The notes under the pieces are model-generated. The model saw only the letters and a program-made list of their open reading frames with translations. It did no database searches and had not been told where the DNA came from. Position numbers and translations under genes: made by a program. From Rhodoplanes sp963712435 (GTDB lineage: Bacteria > Pseudomonadota > Alphaproteobacteria > Rhizobiales > Xanthobacteraceae): DNA of 64,000 nucleotides. Each line of letters opens with the position of its first letter. Within the stretch, counting starts at the first letter, position 1. The stretch is from positions 310,001 to 374,000 of the forward strand of contig CAVQIB010000001.1 of assembly GCA_963712435.1 (NCBI GenBank). The letters are read 5' to 3'. This document shows, in pieces, positions 39,012 to 48,201 of this stretch.

Positions 39012-39941
39012 CTAGAGCCCGTAGCGGGCCCAGATCGCCCGCGTTTCGACCGACGAAATGACCTCGTCTATCATCGTACGGTCGAACAGGGCATTTGTTT
39101 CACCCCATACGCCCGGCGCCCGCCGGCCGAACAATCCGCGCTCGGGCGTGATCAGCGGCGTGACCACCTGCTCGCCGAAGCGCTCGCGCAGATAGGACCG
39201 CAGATCGCCGATCCGATCGACGAGCCCATGACCGAGCGCGGTCGGACCCGTCCAATACTCGCCCGAGAACACGGTGTTTTCCGGGCCGGTGAGGCGCGCG
39301 CCGCGGCTTGAGCGCACGAGATCGATGAAGACGCGGTGGATTTCGTTCTGCATCGTCTTGATGCGCTCCACCTCTTCGGGCTTTTCCGGCAGGAACGGGT
39401 CGAGCATCGCCTTGTGCTCGCCCGCGGTGTAGATGCGCCGCTCGATCCCGAGCTTGCGGATCGCCTCTTGCAGGCCGAACGAGGCCCCGATCACGCCGAT
39501 CGATCCCACGATCGAGGTCGGGTCGCAGACGATCTCGTCGGCGGCGCAGGCGATCATGTAGCCGCCGGACGCCGCGACGTCTTCGACCGCGGCGATGACC
39601 GGCACGTCCTTCTCGTCGGCGAGCTGGCGGATGCGCCGGAAAATCAGATGCGACTGGGCGGCGGAGCCGCCGGGCGAATTGATCGCGAAGGCGACGGCCT
39701 TGATCCGGCCGATCCCGAATGCGCGATCGAGCGCGCGCGCAAGCCCGGCGAGCGTGATGCCCGGCCGCAGCGGCGTGGCGAATCCGATCACGCCGGTCAG
39801 CCGGATCACCGGAACGATCACCGCATCCGCCCGCCACCGGCGCGGCAGGATCGGACTGACGAGCCGCTGGATGCTTGTGAGCATTTCGCGCAGCGGCGCA
39901 GGCGTGGTCGGCTGTGACTCGGTGCTGGCGGGGTCGGACAT
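39012..39941 (-). CDS. S49 family serine peptidase (SppA/SohB-like)
   Basis: Membrane-associated or periplasmic signal-peptide-peptidase-like protease. 309 residues with the Ser-Lys dyad: Ser125 in DVAASGGYMIA and Lys177 in AGEHKAMLDPF. AFAINSPGGSAAQS and SIVGSIGVIGA line the active site. No long N-terminal anchor is seen, which sets it apart from full-length SppA. Transcribed ahead of the small membrane protein at 38774. Confidence 0.9.
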   Translation of the reverse strand: MSDPASTESQPTTPAPLREMLTSIQRLVSPILPRRWRADAVIVPVIRLTGVIGFATPLRPGITLAGLARALDRAFGIGRIKAVAFAINSPGGSAAQSHLIFRRIRQLADEKDVPVIAAVEDVAASGGYMIACAADEIVCDPTSIVGSIGVIGASFGLQEAIRKLGIERRIYTAGEHKAMLDPFLPEKPEEVERIKTMQNEIHRVFIDLVRSSRGARLTGPENTVFSGEYWTGPTALGHGLVDRIGDLRSYLRERFGEQVVTPLITPERGLFGRRAPGVWGETNALFDRTMIDEVISSVETRAIWARYGL

Positions 39942-40226
39942 GCAGACGGCCTCGTTTTCACGCGGCCATTCGCCGCCAATGAATTCATCAAGCGGAAAAC
40001 CGCTTTGGGTTCCACCGGCCCCGAACCGGCTCGTTTAGGCCGCCCGGACCTGCGGCTCAAGTTACCCTTTATTCACCGTAATCGGTTCCAGTGAAGTTTC
40101 CGCTTCTCAACTCGACGTGACCGGCGGGTCTGGCCTGAACCGTTCACCGCATGACACGTTACAAACTGCCGTTCCAAGCGATTCGGCCGCGCCAGCCGAA
40201 CCGCCGCCTGCCGCAAGAGGTCTTCG

Positions 40227-40322
40227 ATGGACATCAAGGTCATCATGCTCGCGAGCCTGTTCAGCATGATCGCCGCGCTCTATCACCTGTCGAATTGGCG
40301 TTTGGTCAAGACGGACGAGTGA
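40227..40322 (+). CDS. Possible 31-residue membrane peptide
   Basis: Short open frame MDIKVIMLASLFSMIAALYH followed by LSNWRLVKTDE, with AGAGG-like purines (AAGAGG, 40215-40220) six bases before the ATG. One hydrophobic helix and a charged tail are typical of small membrane proteins. No family is recognised, so this rests on the ribosome binding site and composition only. Confidence 0.45.
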   Translation: MDIKVIMLASLFSMIAALYHLSNWRLVKTDE

Positions 40323-40369
40323 CGTCACTCCCGTCGGCCGGCGCCTCCCGGTTGCCCGATCCATCCTGA

Positions 40370-41149
40370 TCAGTCCGCCGCAAGCGGCAGCGGCGATCCC
40401 CCGCGCAGGACAGCCTCCGCTTCGGCGGTCGGGGCGTTCTTCTCATTGTTGAGCGTGAGCGGCGGCAGGATCGCGAGCGGCCCGCGGCTGCCCTTGACCG
40501 CGCGCACGAGGATGCGGATCGCCGGAGCGCCCGGCTTGGCGTAGACCGGCAGAACGGCGATCGCCCCGAAACTCTCCCCGAGTGAGGCCAAGACTTCGGC
40601 GATCCGCTCGGCGGGATAGATCAGCGTCAGCACCCCTTCCGGACGAAGCAGGCGCGCCGCCGTCTGCGTCCATTCCGCGATCACGCCGCGCTCGGCCGTG
40701 TGGGCGCGCCGGCGCTCCGGGTCGGGGGACGGCGGCCGTGTCGCGCCGTCATGGAAGGGCGGGTTCATCAGCACGCGGTGCGCGATGCCGTGCCCCAATT
40801 CGTTCGCGGCGAAAACGGCGGCGGGCGCCATGACGTCGAGCGCGACGGTCGCGACCCGGTCGCCCAGCCCGTTGCGGTCGGCGTTGACCCGCGCCGCCGC
40901 GGCGAGCAGCGGGTCGATCTCGATCAGGGTCAGTCGGAGTTGCGGCGAGCGCGATGCGAGCGCGAGGCCGGCCGCGCCGACGCCGGCGCCGAGTTCGATG
41001 GCATGCTCCCCCGCGCGCCCGCCGGTCGCGGCGGCGAGCAGGATGGCGTCATGGCCGAAACGGTGGCCGCGGCGCGGCTGCACCAGTCGCAGGCGACCGT
41101 CCAGCACGGCGTCGTCGCTCCAGGTCTCGTCGAGTCCCTCAAGTGACAT
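40370..41149 (-). CDS. N6-adenine methyltransferase, tRNA1(Val) TrmN6-like
   Basis: Class I methyltransferase of 259 residues. The N-terminal DAVLDGRLRLVQPRRGHRFG then HDAILLAAA is the TrmN6/YfiC signature. SAM motif I AIELGAGVGAAGLAL and catalytic NPPF (VLMNPPFHDG) follow. It likely modifies adenine 37 of a tRNA. The start MSLEGLDETWSDD at 41149 lies 11 bases inside the end of the DUF2007 gene, so it is probably translated by coupling. Confidence 0.85.
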   Translation of the reverse strand: MSLEGLDETWSDDAVLDGRLRLVQPRRGHRFGHDAILLAAATGGRAGEHAIELGAGVGAAGLALASRSPQLRLTLIEIDPLLAAAARVNADRNGLGDRVATVALDVMAPAAVFAANELGHGIAHRVLMNPPFHDGATRPPSPDPERRRAHTAERGVIAEWTQTAARLLRPEGVLTLIYPAERIAEVLASLGESFGAIAVLPVYAKPGAPAIRILVRAVKGSRGPLAILPPLTLNNEKNAPTAEAEAVLRGGSPLPLAAD

Positions 41150-41369
41150 CGCGCCACAGTTCGTGACCAAGGCCGGCTTCGCGCAACAGGGCGCGCGCCG
41201 GCTCCAGGTTCTCGTCAGGAACCAAAACCCGCCGCGGCAGAATCCCGATCGATCCCTCCAGCACGCTCATGTTCTGGTCGAGCACCCAATGGGGGATTTC
41301 CGCCGCCTCGAGCAGGGTGACCACCGCGGATACTAGCACTGCGTCGTTGGTGCGTACGATTTCCTTCAC
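41139..41369 (-). CDS. DUF2007 domain protein
   Basis: 76-residue protein with the DUF2007 pattern: VKEIVRTNDAVLVSAVVTLL then WVLDQNMSVLEGSIGILPRR. Often called a putative signal-transducing protein; function unproven. The start is the GTG at 41367-41369, inside a GTGA overlap with the stop of the glycosyltransferase. Its own stop overlaps the next gene by 11 bases. Confidence 0.85.
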   Translation of the reverse strand: MKEIVRTNDAVLVSAVVTLLEAAEIPHWVLDQNMSVLEGSIGILPRRVLVPDENLEPARALLREAGLGHELWRDVT

Positions 41370-42469
41370 GAGCCCTGTCGCACTCCCTGTTCGGCGCGTC
41401 CCTGCTCTGTCGGCCTGCTCGGCGTTGCTTGCGCGAGATAGGCGAGAAGCTTCATCTCGCGGCGGCCGCGCGTCACGGTGTCGAGGATCAGCCCGCAGGC
41501 GATCGCGACGAAGGCGAGGATCATCAGCCCGGTCGACAGGAGCGCCGTCGGCAGGCGCGGCACGACGCCCTGCGCGAAGTAAGTGATCAGGATCGGCACC
41601 GAGAGCGCAATCGCCACGGCGGCGATCGCAACGCCGAGCGCGGAAAAGAACCGCAGCGGGCGTTCCGACCGGTACAGCCTCGCGATCATCGCGAGGATGC
41701 GCAACCCGTCCCGCCAGGTATTGAGCTTGGACGCCGAGCCCTCCGGCCGCGCGTAATAGGGGGTCGCGATCTCGGCGACCGGCAGCTCCAGCTCGAGCGC
41801 ATGGACGGTGAGCTCCGCTTCGATCTCGAATCCGCCCGACAGCACCGGGAATGATTTGACAAAACGCCGCGAAAAGACGCGATATCCGGACAGAATGTCG
41901 GTAAAGCTCGCACCAAACATCCACCGGACGAACCCGGTGAGCACCCGATTGCCGAACCGGTGACCGCGGCGGAAAGCGGCGGGCGCCTCTTCGACGCGGG
42001 CGGCCACCACCATGTCGAGTTGCTCCTGCACGAGCTTCGCGATCATGGCGCGAGCGCTCGGCGCATGATAGGTCGCGTCCCCATCGACAAGCAGGTAGAT
42101 ATCGGCCTCCACGTCGCGGAACATGCGCCGCACCACATGGCCCTTGCCCTGCTGCGCCACGCAGCGAACGATTGCGCCGGCCGCGCGGGCGACCTCGACC
42201 GTGCGATCGGTCGAATTGTTGTCATAGACATAGATCGCCGCGCCGCTCAGCGCCTCGCGGAAGCCGCCGATCACCTGCGCGATCGCCGCCTGCTCGTTGT
42301 AGCAGGGCGCCAGCACGGCGATCCGCAATCCGTGCTGTTTCGCCGCGGCCCGCGCATCATCCTTCGCCGCAAGCCCCGTCACGACATCCTCCTTGGCGGC
42401 GGCCGCGGCGCGGGTCGTCAGCGGCAAACGGCGCACTTGTCTCGCAACCCTAGCATTTCTATTTTCCAT
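41366..42469 (-). CDS. Family 2 glycosyltransferase with membrane helices, DPM1/ArnC-like
   Basis: 367 residues: the GT-A domain begins RIAVLAPCYNEQAAIAQVIG and has YVYDNNSTDRT, then the metal motif LLVDGDATYHAP (DxD). Lys/Arg-rich FRRGHRFGNRVLTGFVRWMF and two membrane helices (FSALGVAIAAVAIALSVPIL, LSTGLMILAFVAIACGLIL) close the protein. This is the layout of polyprenyl-phosphate sugar transferases. Acceptor and donor unknown. It diverges from the polyprenyl diphosphate synthase gene, whose product class would supply its lipid carrier. Confidence 0.85.
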   Translation of the reverse strand: MENRNARVARQVRRLPLTTRAAAAAKEDVVTGLAAKDDARAAAKQHGLRIAVLAPCYNEQAAIAQVIGGFREALSGAAIYVYDNNSTDRTVEVARAAGAIVRCVAQQGKGHVVRRMFRDVEADIYLLVDGDATYHAPSARAMIAKLVQEQLDMVVAARVEEAPAAFRRGHRFGNRVLTGFVRWMFGASFTDILSGYRVFSRRFVKSFPVLSGGFEIEAELTVHALELELPVAEIATPYYARPEGSASKLNTWRDGLRILAMIARLYRSERPLRFFSALGVAIAAVAIALSVPILITYFAQGVVPRLPTALLSTGLMILAFVAIACGLILDTVTRGRREMKLLAYLAQATPSRPTEQGRAEQGVRQGS

Positions 42470-42503
42470 GGTCCCGCCTTGTCGCGGCTTCGGAGCACTC
42501 CGC

Positions 42504-43514
42504 TTGGCTGTCGTAATTCCCTTTGAAACTCCCGCCGGCGCCACCATCGATGGGCTCGTGACTCTCGTCACGACCGACATGGCGCGCGTGAACGCGGCCA
42601 TCATCGGCTGCACCGGTTCCGAAGTGACCACCATCCCCGAGGTGGCGAACCATCTCATCGCGTCGGGAGGCAAGCGCCTGCGTCCGATGCTTACGCTCGC
42701 GATGGCGCAGCTGTCCGGATATGGCGGCGAGGGCCATGTCAAGCTGGCCGCCGCGGTCGAATTCATGCACACCGCGACGCTCTTGCATGACGATGTCGTC
42801 GACGAAAGCAGCATGCGGCGCGGCAAGCTCGCGGCGCGCATGCTATGGGGGAACGAAGCCAGCGTCCTGGTCGGCGACTTCCTGCTCGGGCAGGCGTTCA
42901 AGCTCATGGTCGAGGTCGGCTCGCTGCGCGCGCTCGAAATCCTCGCCTCGGCGGCCGCCGTCATCGCCGAGGGCGAGGTGCGCCAGCTCGGGACCGCCAA
43001 GAACACCTCGACCACCGAGGACGAATATCTCGCGGTCATCCGGGCGAAGACCGCCGAGCTGTTCGCCGCCGCCTGCGAGGTCGGCCCGGTGATCGCCGGC
43101 CGGCCCAAGGCGGAACAGGCCGCCTGTCGCTCCTTCGGCATGAATCTCGGCATCGCCTTCCAGCTCGTCGATGATGCGCTCGACTACGGCGGCAAGGCGG
43201 CGAAGCTCGGAAAGAATGTCGGCGACGACTTCCGCGAAGGCAAGATCACGCTGCCGGTGGTGCTCGCGTTCCGGCGCGGGTCGGAACCGGAGCGCGAATT
43301 CTGGCGGCGGACGCTCACACAGGGGGAGGCGACCGCGTCCGATCTGGACCACGCGATCGGCTTGATGACGAAGCATCGCGCGCTCGACGACACGTTTACG
43401 CGCGCGCGCCATTACGGGGCGATCGCCAAGGACGCGCTCGCGCTATTTCCCGCCTCGCCGATGAAGGTGGCGCTCGAAGAGGCTGTCGAGTTTTCGATCA
43501 ACCGCACCCATTGA
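42504..43514 (+). CDS. ispB: Long-chain polyprenyl diphosphate synthase (octaprenyl type)
   Basis: Builds the polyprenyl tail of ubiquinone from FPP and IPP. 336 residues. The first Asp-rich motif is in TATLLHDDVVDES and the second in IAFQLVDDALDYGG; NHLIASGGKRLRPML is the substrate-binding start of the fold. The TTG at 42504, with GGAG eight bases upstream, gives the expected N-terminus AVVIPFETPAGATID; longer frames run into the divergent gene. Chain length (octa to deca) cannot be read reliably. Confidence 0.92.
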   Translation: MAVVIPFETPAGATIDGLVTLVTTDMARVNAAIIGCTGSEVTTIPEVANHLIASGGKRLRPMLTLAMAQLSGYGGEGHVKLAAAVEFMHTATLLHDDVVDESSMRRGKLAARMLWGNEASVLVGDFLLGQAFKLMVEVGSLRALEILASAAAVIAEGEVRQLGTAKNTSTTEDEYLAVIRAKTAELFAAACEVGPVIAGRPKAEQAACRSFGMNLGIAFQLVDDALDYGGKAAKLGKNVGDDFREGKITLPVVLAFRRGSEPEREFWRRTLTQGEATASDLDHAIGLMTKHRALDDTFTRARHYGAIAKDALALFPASPMKVALEEAVEFSINRTH

Positions 43515-43539
43515 TCCGACCCCGGGTAGCCTTGACGGC

Positions 43540-45090
43540 CTACTCTCCCCACGCGGCGAAAGCCTCGGCGAAGGCGCGGTCGCCCGGAGGGCCCTTCTCG
43601 ATCGCCAGGATCGCCCGCCGCCCATTGGCGTAGACCACCGGCACGTCGAACCAACCCCGCTCCTTGAGGAGCTGGATGTTGCGCTGAATGTCGGTTTCCG
43701 CGGACGACAGCCCGATCAGGAAAAAGCCGGCGGTCACCTTGACCGCAAGCCCCGCGAGCGGGACGCCGCGGGTCTGCTCGGCCTGCTTCATCAGGATGCC
43801 GGGAATATTGGAAATGCCGCCATTCGGCGTATCCGCCGGCATCGCGAACATGATCTCGATGGTATGGCTGGCCGGCAGCGCCTTGTCGGTGTTGCGGCGA
43901 AGCGACCATTTCACCGTCACCTTCGGCTCGGGGATTTCGATCTCGGCGCGCACGGTGACGTCAAGCGCCTGCCCGGGCCCGGCGGCGACCGATTCGGTGC
44001 GCCAGACCGCGGTTCCGACAAACCGCTTGCCGGCCGGGTTGGAGGGATCCTCTTCATAGAGGACGACGCGCTGCGCGACGGCCGGTCCCTCCTGCGGACG
44101 CGTGCTCGGCGCACCCGGCGGGCCGATCCGATCGGTGATTTTGGCGCGCGACGAGGGGCTTGTATCCGGGGCGGCAGGCGTGGCGACAGTGTCCTGGCCG
44201 CGGAACAAGCCGGCGATGCTCGGCCACTGCCAGTAGACGAGCCCCGACAGGGCGAACACGATCAAGACGGCCGCCGCGGCGATCAACACGCCCCGATTGG
44301 ACGCGAGCGCCACGACCGAACGCAGGCCTTCCGCGAAGGCGCTGGGCCGTTCGTCCGTCTCTTCGACGCGCGCCGGGAACGGCTGGTCGGTCGCAGCGTC
44401 CGTATCGTCGCGGTCGGACCCGGGCGGCCGCTCTCTGTCCTTCGGCGTGAAAGCAAGGTCGTCCGTGTCGCCTCCCGCCGATGCGCCGGGCTCGGCTTCT
44501 CGCCGGGCGCTCAAAGAAGGTTCGGCGGGCCCGGCAGGCCAGGGCGCGGAGCGCCGGCCGGGCGGCGGCTCGGGCTTGCCCGGCTCACGCGCGGGCGGCG
44601 GCTCGCCTCTTCCGTCGTCGCGGGAAAGCGGAGAACGCGCGGCGAAACCCCGCGGCGGCTGGAACTCGCGCTTGGGAGGCGGCGGCGGAGGCCGCCGCGA
44701 CGGGGCGCGCTGGCCCTCGTCTTCGCCCGGCGGCTCGGCCGCCGCCGCGCTGGAATGCTCCTGCGCCGCCTCGGAAGGTTCGGTCCCGCCCGCATCGGCG
44801 CTCGCGGGCGAACCCGCGTCCGTGGCCGGTGCAGTGGACGACCGATCGGACCTTGCCTGCGCGCTGCCGGCGCGGGCGCGCCGGGCGGCGTCGGCTTCGA
44901 CCTTGCGGATTGCTTCTTCGAGAGCGAGCCGTTCGCGGGTGATGTCCGACTCGCTGAGGGGAGGCGTCACCGACCGTAGCTGGGTGACAAGCGCATTGCG
45001 GGCGCGCTCGTACAGGATACGGCGCGCTTCTCCGGTGTTCTTCTCGAGGCCGGCCACGGCCTTGCCGATCAGGGGATAGTAGTTAGCCAT
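43540..45090 (-). CDS. Conserved single-pass membrane protein with long disordered linker
   Basis: 516 residues, no domain I can name. Residues 1-75 are helical and look conserved (ANYYPLIGKAVAGLEKNTGE, SDITRERLALEEAIRKVEA). About 75-255 are a low-complexity Pro/Glu/Ser/Arg linker (RRPPPPPPKREFQPPRG). One membrane helix follows near 273-291 (GVLIAAAAVLIVFALSGLVY). The C-terminal 200 residues are beta-rich (VVLYEEDPSNPAGKRFVGTA, AGFFLIGLSSAETDIQRNI). This suggests a cytoplasmic sensor or scaffold joined to a periplasmic domain. It follows purA by 33 bases on the same strand and is probably cotranscribed. Confidence 0.75.
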   Translation of the reverse strand: MANYYPLIGKAVAGLEKNTGEARRILYERARNALVTQLRSVTPPLSESDITRERLALEEAIRKVEADAARRARAGSAQARSDRSSTAPATDAGSPASADAGGTEPSEAAQEHSSAAAAEPPGEDEGQRAPSRRPPPPPPKREFQPPRGFAARSPLSRDDGRGEPPPAREPGKPEPPPGRRSAPWPAGPAEPSLSARREAEPGASAGGDTDDLAFTPKDRERPPGSDRDDTDAATDQPFPARVEETDERPSAFAEGLRSVVALASNRGVLIAAAAVLIVFALSGLVYWQWPSIAGLFRGQDTVATPAAPDTSPSSRAKITDRIGPPGAPSTRPQEGPAVAQRVVLYEEDPSNPAGKRFVGTAVWRTESVAAGPGQALDVTVRAEIEIPEPKVTVKWSLRRNTDKALPASHTIEIMFAMPADTPNGGISNIPGILMKQAEQTRGVPLAGLAVKVTAGFFLIGLSSAETDIQRNIQLLKERGWFDVPVVYANGRRAILAIEKGPPGDRAFAEAFAAWGE

Positions 45091-45123
45091 TACAAGCTAG
45101 CGTCCCGCAAGTCGCCGCCACTC

Positions 45124-46413
45124 CTAGCCTTCGAAAGGATTGTGCACGAGTATCGTGTCATCGCGCTCCGGACTCGTCGAGAGCAAAGCGACCGGGCAGC
45201 CCACCAGCTCCTCGATCCAGCGGACATATTTGACCGCCTGAGCGGGCAGATCCGCCCACGATCGCGCGCCGGCCGTCTTCCCCTGCCAACCCTCGATCGA
45301 CTCATAGCACGGCGCGACCTGTGATTGGGCATGCTCGCTCGCCGGAAGATAATCAACGATCCGGCCGTCGAGACGATAGCCCACGCACACCTTTATCTCG
45401 TCGAAACCGTCGAGAATGTCGAGCTTGGTGAGGGCGAGCCCATCGATGCCGCTGGTGCGCACGGTCTGCCGCACCAGCGCGGCGTCGAACCAGCCGCAGC
45501 GCCGGCGGCGGCCGGTGACGGTGCCGAACTCCCGCCCGCGGTCGCCGATCAGCCGGCCGATCTCGTTGTCCTGCTCGGTCGGGAACGGCCCCGCGCCGAC
45601 CCGCGTCGTATAGGCTTTGCAGATGCCGAGCACGTAGCCGATCGCCGAAGGGCCGACCCCGGAGCCGGTGGCGGCCTGCGCTGCGACCGTGTTCGACGAG
45701 GTGACGAACGGGTAGGTCCCGTGATCGATGTCGAGCAGCGCGCCCTGCGCGCCTTCAAACAAAATGCGCTTGCCTTCCCGCCGCTTGCGGTCGAGCAGCG
45801 CCCACACCGAATCCATGTAGGGCAGGACGCGCGGCGCGAGCGCGGCGAGTTCCTCGTAGAGCGCGAAGGCGTCGAACTCCGGAAGGCCGAGGCCGCGGCG
45901 CAGCGCGTTATGATGCACCAGGAGCCGCTCGATCTTCGGCTTGAGCGATACGAGATCGGCGAGGTCCATCAGCCGAATGGCGCGCCGGCCGACCTTGTCC
46001 TCATAGGCCGGGCCGATGCCGCGCTTGGTGGTGCCGATCCGCGTGGTCGAGGTCGCGGCCTCGCGGATCGCGTCGAGTTCCTGATGCAAGGGCAGGATCA
46101 GCACGGTGTTCTCGGCGATGCGCAGCGCGTCCGGGCCGATCGCCACGCCCTGTCCGGCGAGCCGGTCGATCTCCTCGATCAGCGCCTTGGGGTCGAGCAC
46201 GACGCCATTGCCGATCACCGAGAGCTTGCCGCGCACGACGCCGGACGGCAGAAGCGACATCTTGTAGGTCGTTCCGTCGATGACCAGCGTGTGGCCGGCA
46301 TTGTGGCCGCCCTGGAAGCGCACCACGATGTCGGCCTGCGCGGACAGCCAGTCGACGATCTTGCCCTTGCCCTCGTCTCCCCATTGGGCACCGACGACTA
46401 CCACGTTCGCCAT
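45124..46413 (-). CDS. purA: Adenylosuccinate synthetase
   Basis: Joins IMP and aspartate with GTP in AMP synthesis. 429 residues: N-terminal GAQWGDEGKGKIVDWLS (P-loop variant with catalytic Asp), FQGGHNAGHTLV (catalytic His), TTKRGIGPAYEDKVGRRAIR, EGAQGALLDIDHGTYPFVTS and GTVTGRRRRCGWFD, GLALTKLD. Start MANVVVVGAQWG at 46413. Uninterrupted. It lies 106 bases behind serA on the same strand. Confidence 0.97.
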   Translation of the reverse strand: MANVVVVGAQWGDEGKGKIVDWLSAQADIVVRFQGGHNAGHTLVIDGTTYKMSLLPSGVVRGKLSVIGNGVVLDPKALIEEIDRLAGQGVAIGPDALRIAENTVLILPLHQELDAIREAATSTTRIGTTKRGIGPAYEDKVGRRAIRLMDLADLVSLKPKIERLLVHHNALRRGLGLPEFDAFALYEELAALAPRVLPYMDSVWALLDRKRREGKRILFEGAQGALLDIDHGTYPFVTSSNTVAAQAATGSGVGPSAIGYVLGICKAYTTRVGAGPFPTEQDNEIGRLIGDRGREFGTVTGRRRRCGWFDAALVRQTVRTSGIDGLALTKLDILDGFDEIKVCVGYRLDGRIVDYLPASEHAQSQVAPCYESIEGWQGKTAGARSWADLPAQAVKYVRWIEELVGCPVALLSTSPERDDTILVHNPFEG

Positions 46414-46519
46414 GAGCGTCCTTCCGACATCTCCGCCCGCCGCAAACGCCACCCCGGCGGCGGCCGACGATCGGCTATCCGCCTCGAATACTGGATGAAT
46501 CCCCGCGAAGCAAGGCGGG

Positions 46520-48106
46520 TCAGAAGTGCAGGGCCTTGGCCTGCTGGACATGCGGCAGGGCGCGGACCCGGTCGAGGATTTCGGGCGGGATCTCGCCGTC
46601 GATCTCGACCAGCGCGATCGCGTTGCCTCCCTGGGCGTCGCGTCCGAGATTGAAGGTGGCGATGTTGATCTTCGAATCGCCGAGCAGCGAGGCGAAGCGG
46701 CCGATGAAGCCGGGCTTGTCGGCATTGGTGACATACAGCATCGAACGGCCGAACTCGGCGTCCATCCGGATGCCCTTGATGTTGACGATGCGCGGCCGCC
46801 CGTCGGCGAACACGGTGCCCGACAAGGCGCGCGTCATCCGCTCCGTCTGCACCGTCACCGTGATCAGGCTCTCGAAGTCGCCCTCCGCGCCACGCGTGAC
46901 TTCCTCGACCACGATGCCGCGCTCCTTGGCGGTCACCGGCGCGGACACGAAGTTCACGTCGGAAAGCATCGGTCGCAAGAGCCCGGCCACCGCCGCCGAG
47001 GTCAGCGCCCGCGTGTTCATCTGCGCGACGTGCCCGTCATAGGCGATCTGCACCTTTTTGAGCCCCGTCTCGGTCAGCTGACCGGCGAACGAGCCGAGCC
47101 TTTCCGCGAGCACGATGAACGGCTTGAGGCGCGGCGCCTCCTCCGCGCTGATGGAGGGGAAATTGACGGCGTTGGAAATCGCGCCCTGCAGCAGATAGTC
47201 GGACATCTGCTCGGCCACCTGCAGCGCGACGTTCTCCTGCGCCTCCGTGGTGGCTGCGCCGAGATGCGGCGTGCACACGACATTGGGATGGCCGAACAGC
47301 GGATTGGTCTTGGCCGGCTCCTCGCTGAACACGTCGAACGCCGCGCCGGCCACCCGGCCCTCGTCGAGCGCTGTGCGCAGCGCGACCTCGTCAACCAGGC
47401 CGCCGCGCGCGCAATTGATGATCCGCACGCTCGGCTTCATCATGGCGAGGGCTTCGGCGCCGATGATGTTGCGGGTCCGATCGGTGAGCGGGGTGTGCAG
47501 CGTGATGAAGTCGGAGCGCCGGAACAGGTCGGCGAGCTCGACCCGCTCGACGCCGAGGTCGCGCGCGCGCTCGGGCGACAGGAAAGGATCGTTGGCGATC
47601 ACCTTCATTCGCAGCCCGTGCGCGCGGTCGGCGACGATCGAGCCGATATTGCCGCACCCGATGACGCCGAGGGTCTTGCCGGTGATCTCGACCCCCATGA
47701 AGCGGTTCTTCTCCCATTTGCCGGCCTGGGTCGACGCGTCGGCCTGCGGGATCTGGCGCGCGAGCGCCAGCATCAGCGTGATCGCGTGCTCGGCCGTGGT
47801 GATCGAGTTCCCGAAGGGCGTGTTCATCACGATGACGCCCTTGGCGGTCGCGGCGGGGATATCGACATTGTCGACCCCGATGCCGGCGCGGCCGATCACC
47901 CGCAGCTTGGCCGCGCGCTCGATGATCTTGGGCGTGACCTTGGTCGCCGAACGGATGGCGAGCCCGTCATAGTCGCCGATCACGGCGGCGAGCTTGTCCT
48001 TGTCCTTGCCAAGATTGGGCTGGAAATCGACCTCGACGCCGCGCTCCTTGAAGATTTGGATCGCAGCGTCGGACAAGGCGTCGGAGATGAGAACGCGAGG
48101 AGCCAT
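46520..48106 (-). CDS. serA: D-3-phosphoglycerate dehydrogenase
   Basis: First step of serine synthesis, oxidising 3-phosphoglycerate with NAD. 528 residues, the long (type I) form: catalytic and NAD domains (GVIGCGNIGSIVAD; Arg in RIINCARGGLVDE; Glu in DVFSEEPAKTN; His in TPHLGAATTEAQ). An intervening ASB domain (SDVNFVSAPVTAKERGI) and a C-terminal ACT domain (DKPGFIGRFASLLGDSKINI) follow; the ACT domain usually mediates serine feedback. Directly behind serC on the same strand. Confidence 0.96.
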   Translation of the reverse strand: MAPRVLISDALSDAAIQIFKERGVEVDFQPNLGKDKDKLAAVIGDYDGLAIRSATKVTPKIIERAAKLRVIGRAGIGVDNVDIPAATAKGVIVMNTPFGNSITTAEHAITLMLALARQIPQADASTQAGKWEKNRFMGVEITGKTLGVIGCGNIGSIVADRAHGLRMKVIANDPFLSPERARDLGVERVELADLFRRSDFITLHTPLTDRTRNIIGAEALAMMKPSVRIINCARGGLVDEVALRTALDEGRVAGAAFDVFSEEPAKTNPLFGHPNVVCTPHLGAATTEAQENVALQVAEQMSDYLLQGAISNAVNFPSISAEEAPRLKPFIVLAERLGSFAGQLTETGLKKVQIAYDGHVAQMNTRALTSAAVAGLLRPMLSDVNFVSAPVTAKERGIVVEEVTRGAEGDFESLITVTVQTERMTRALSGTVFADGRPRIVNIKGIRMDAEFGRSMLYVTNADKPGFIGRFASLLGDSKINIATFNLGRDAQGGNAIALVEIDGEIPPEILDRVRALPHVQQAKALHF

Positions 48107-48201
48107 TGGCGGAATTCCCGATGATTGGTGGGGGCGGTTGCCCAGGAATGGAATTGCCGCGCTCAGGCGCGCCGAAGATCGATGACCTCGCGACGAACGC
48201 G

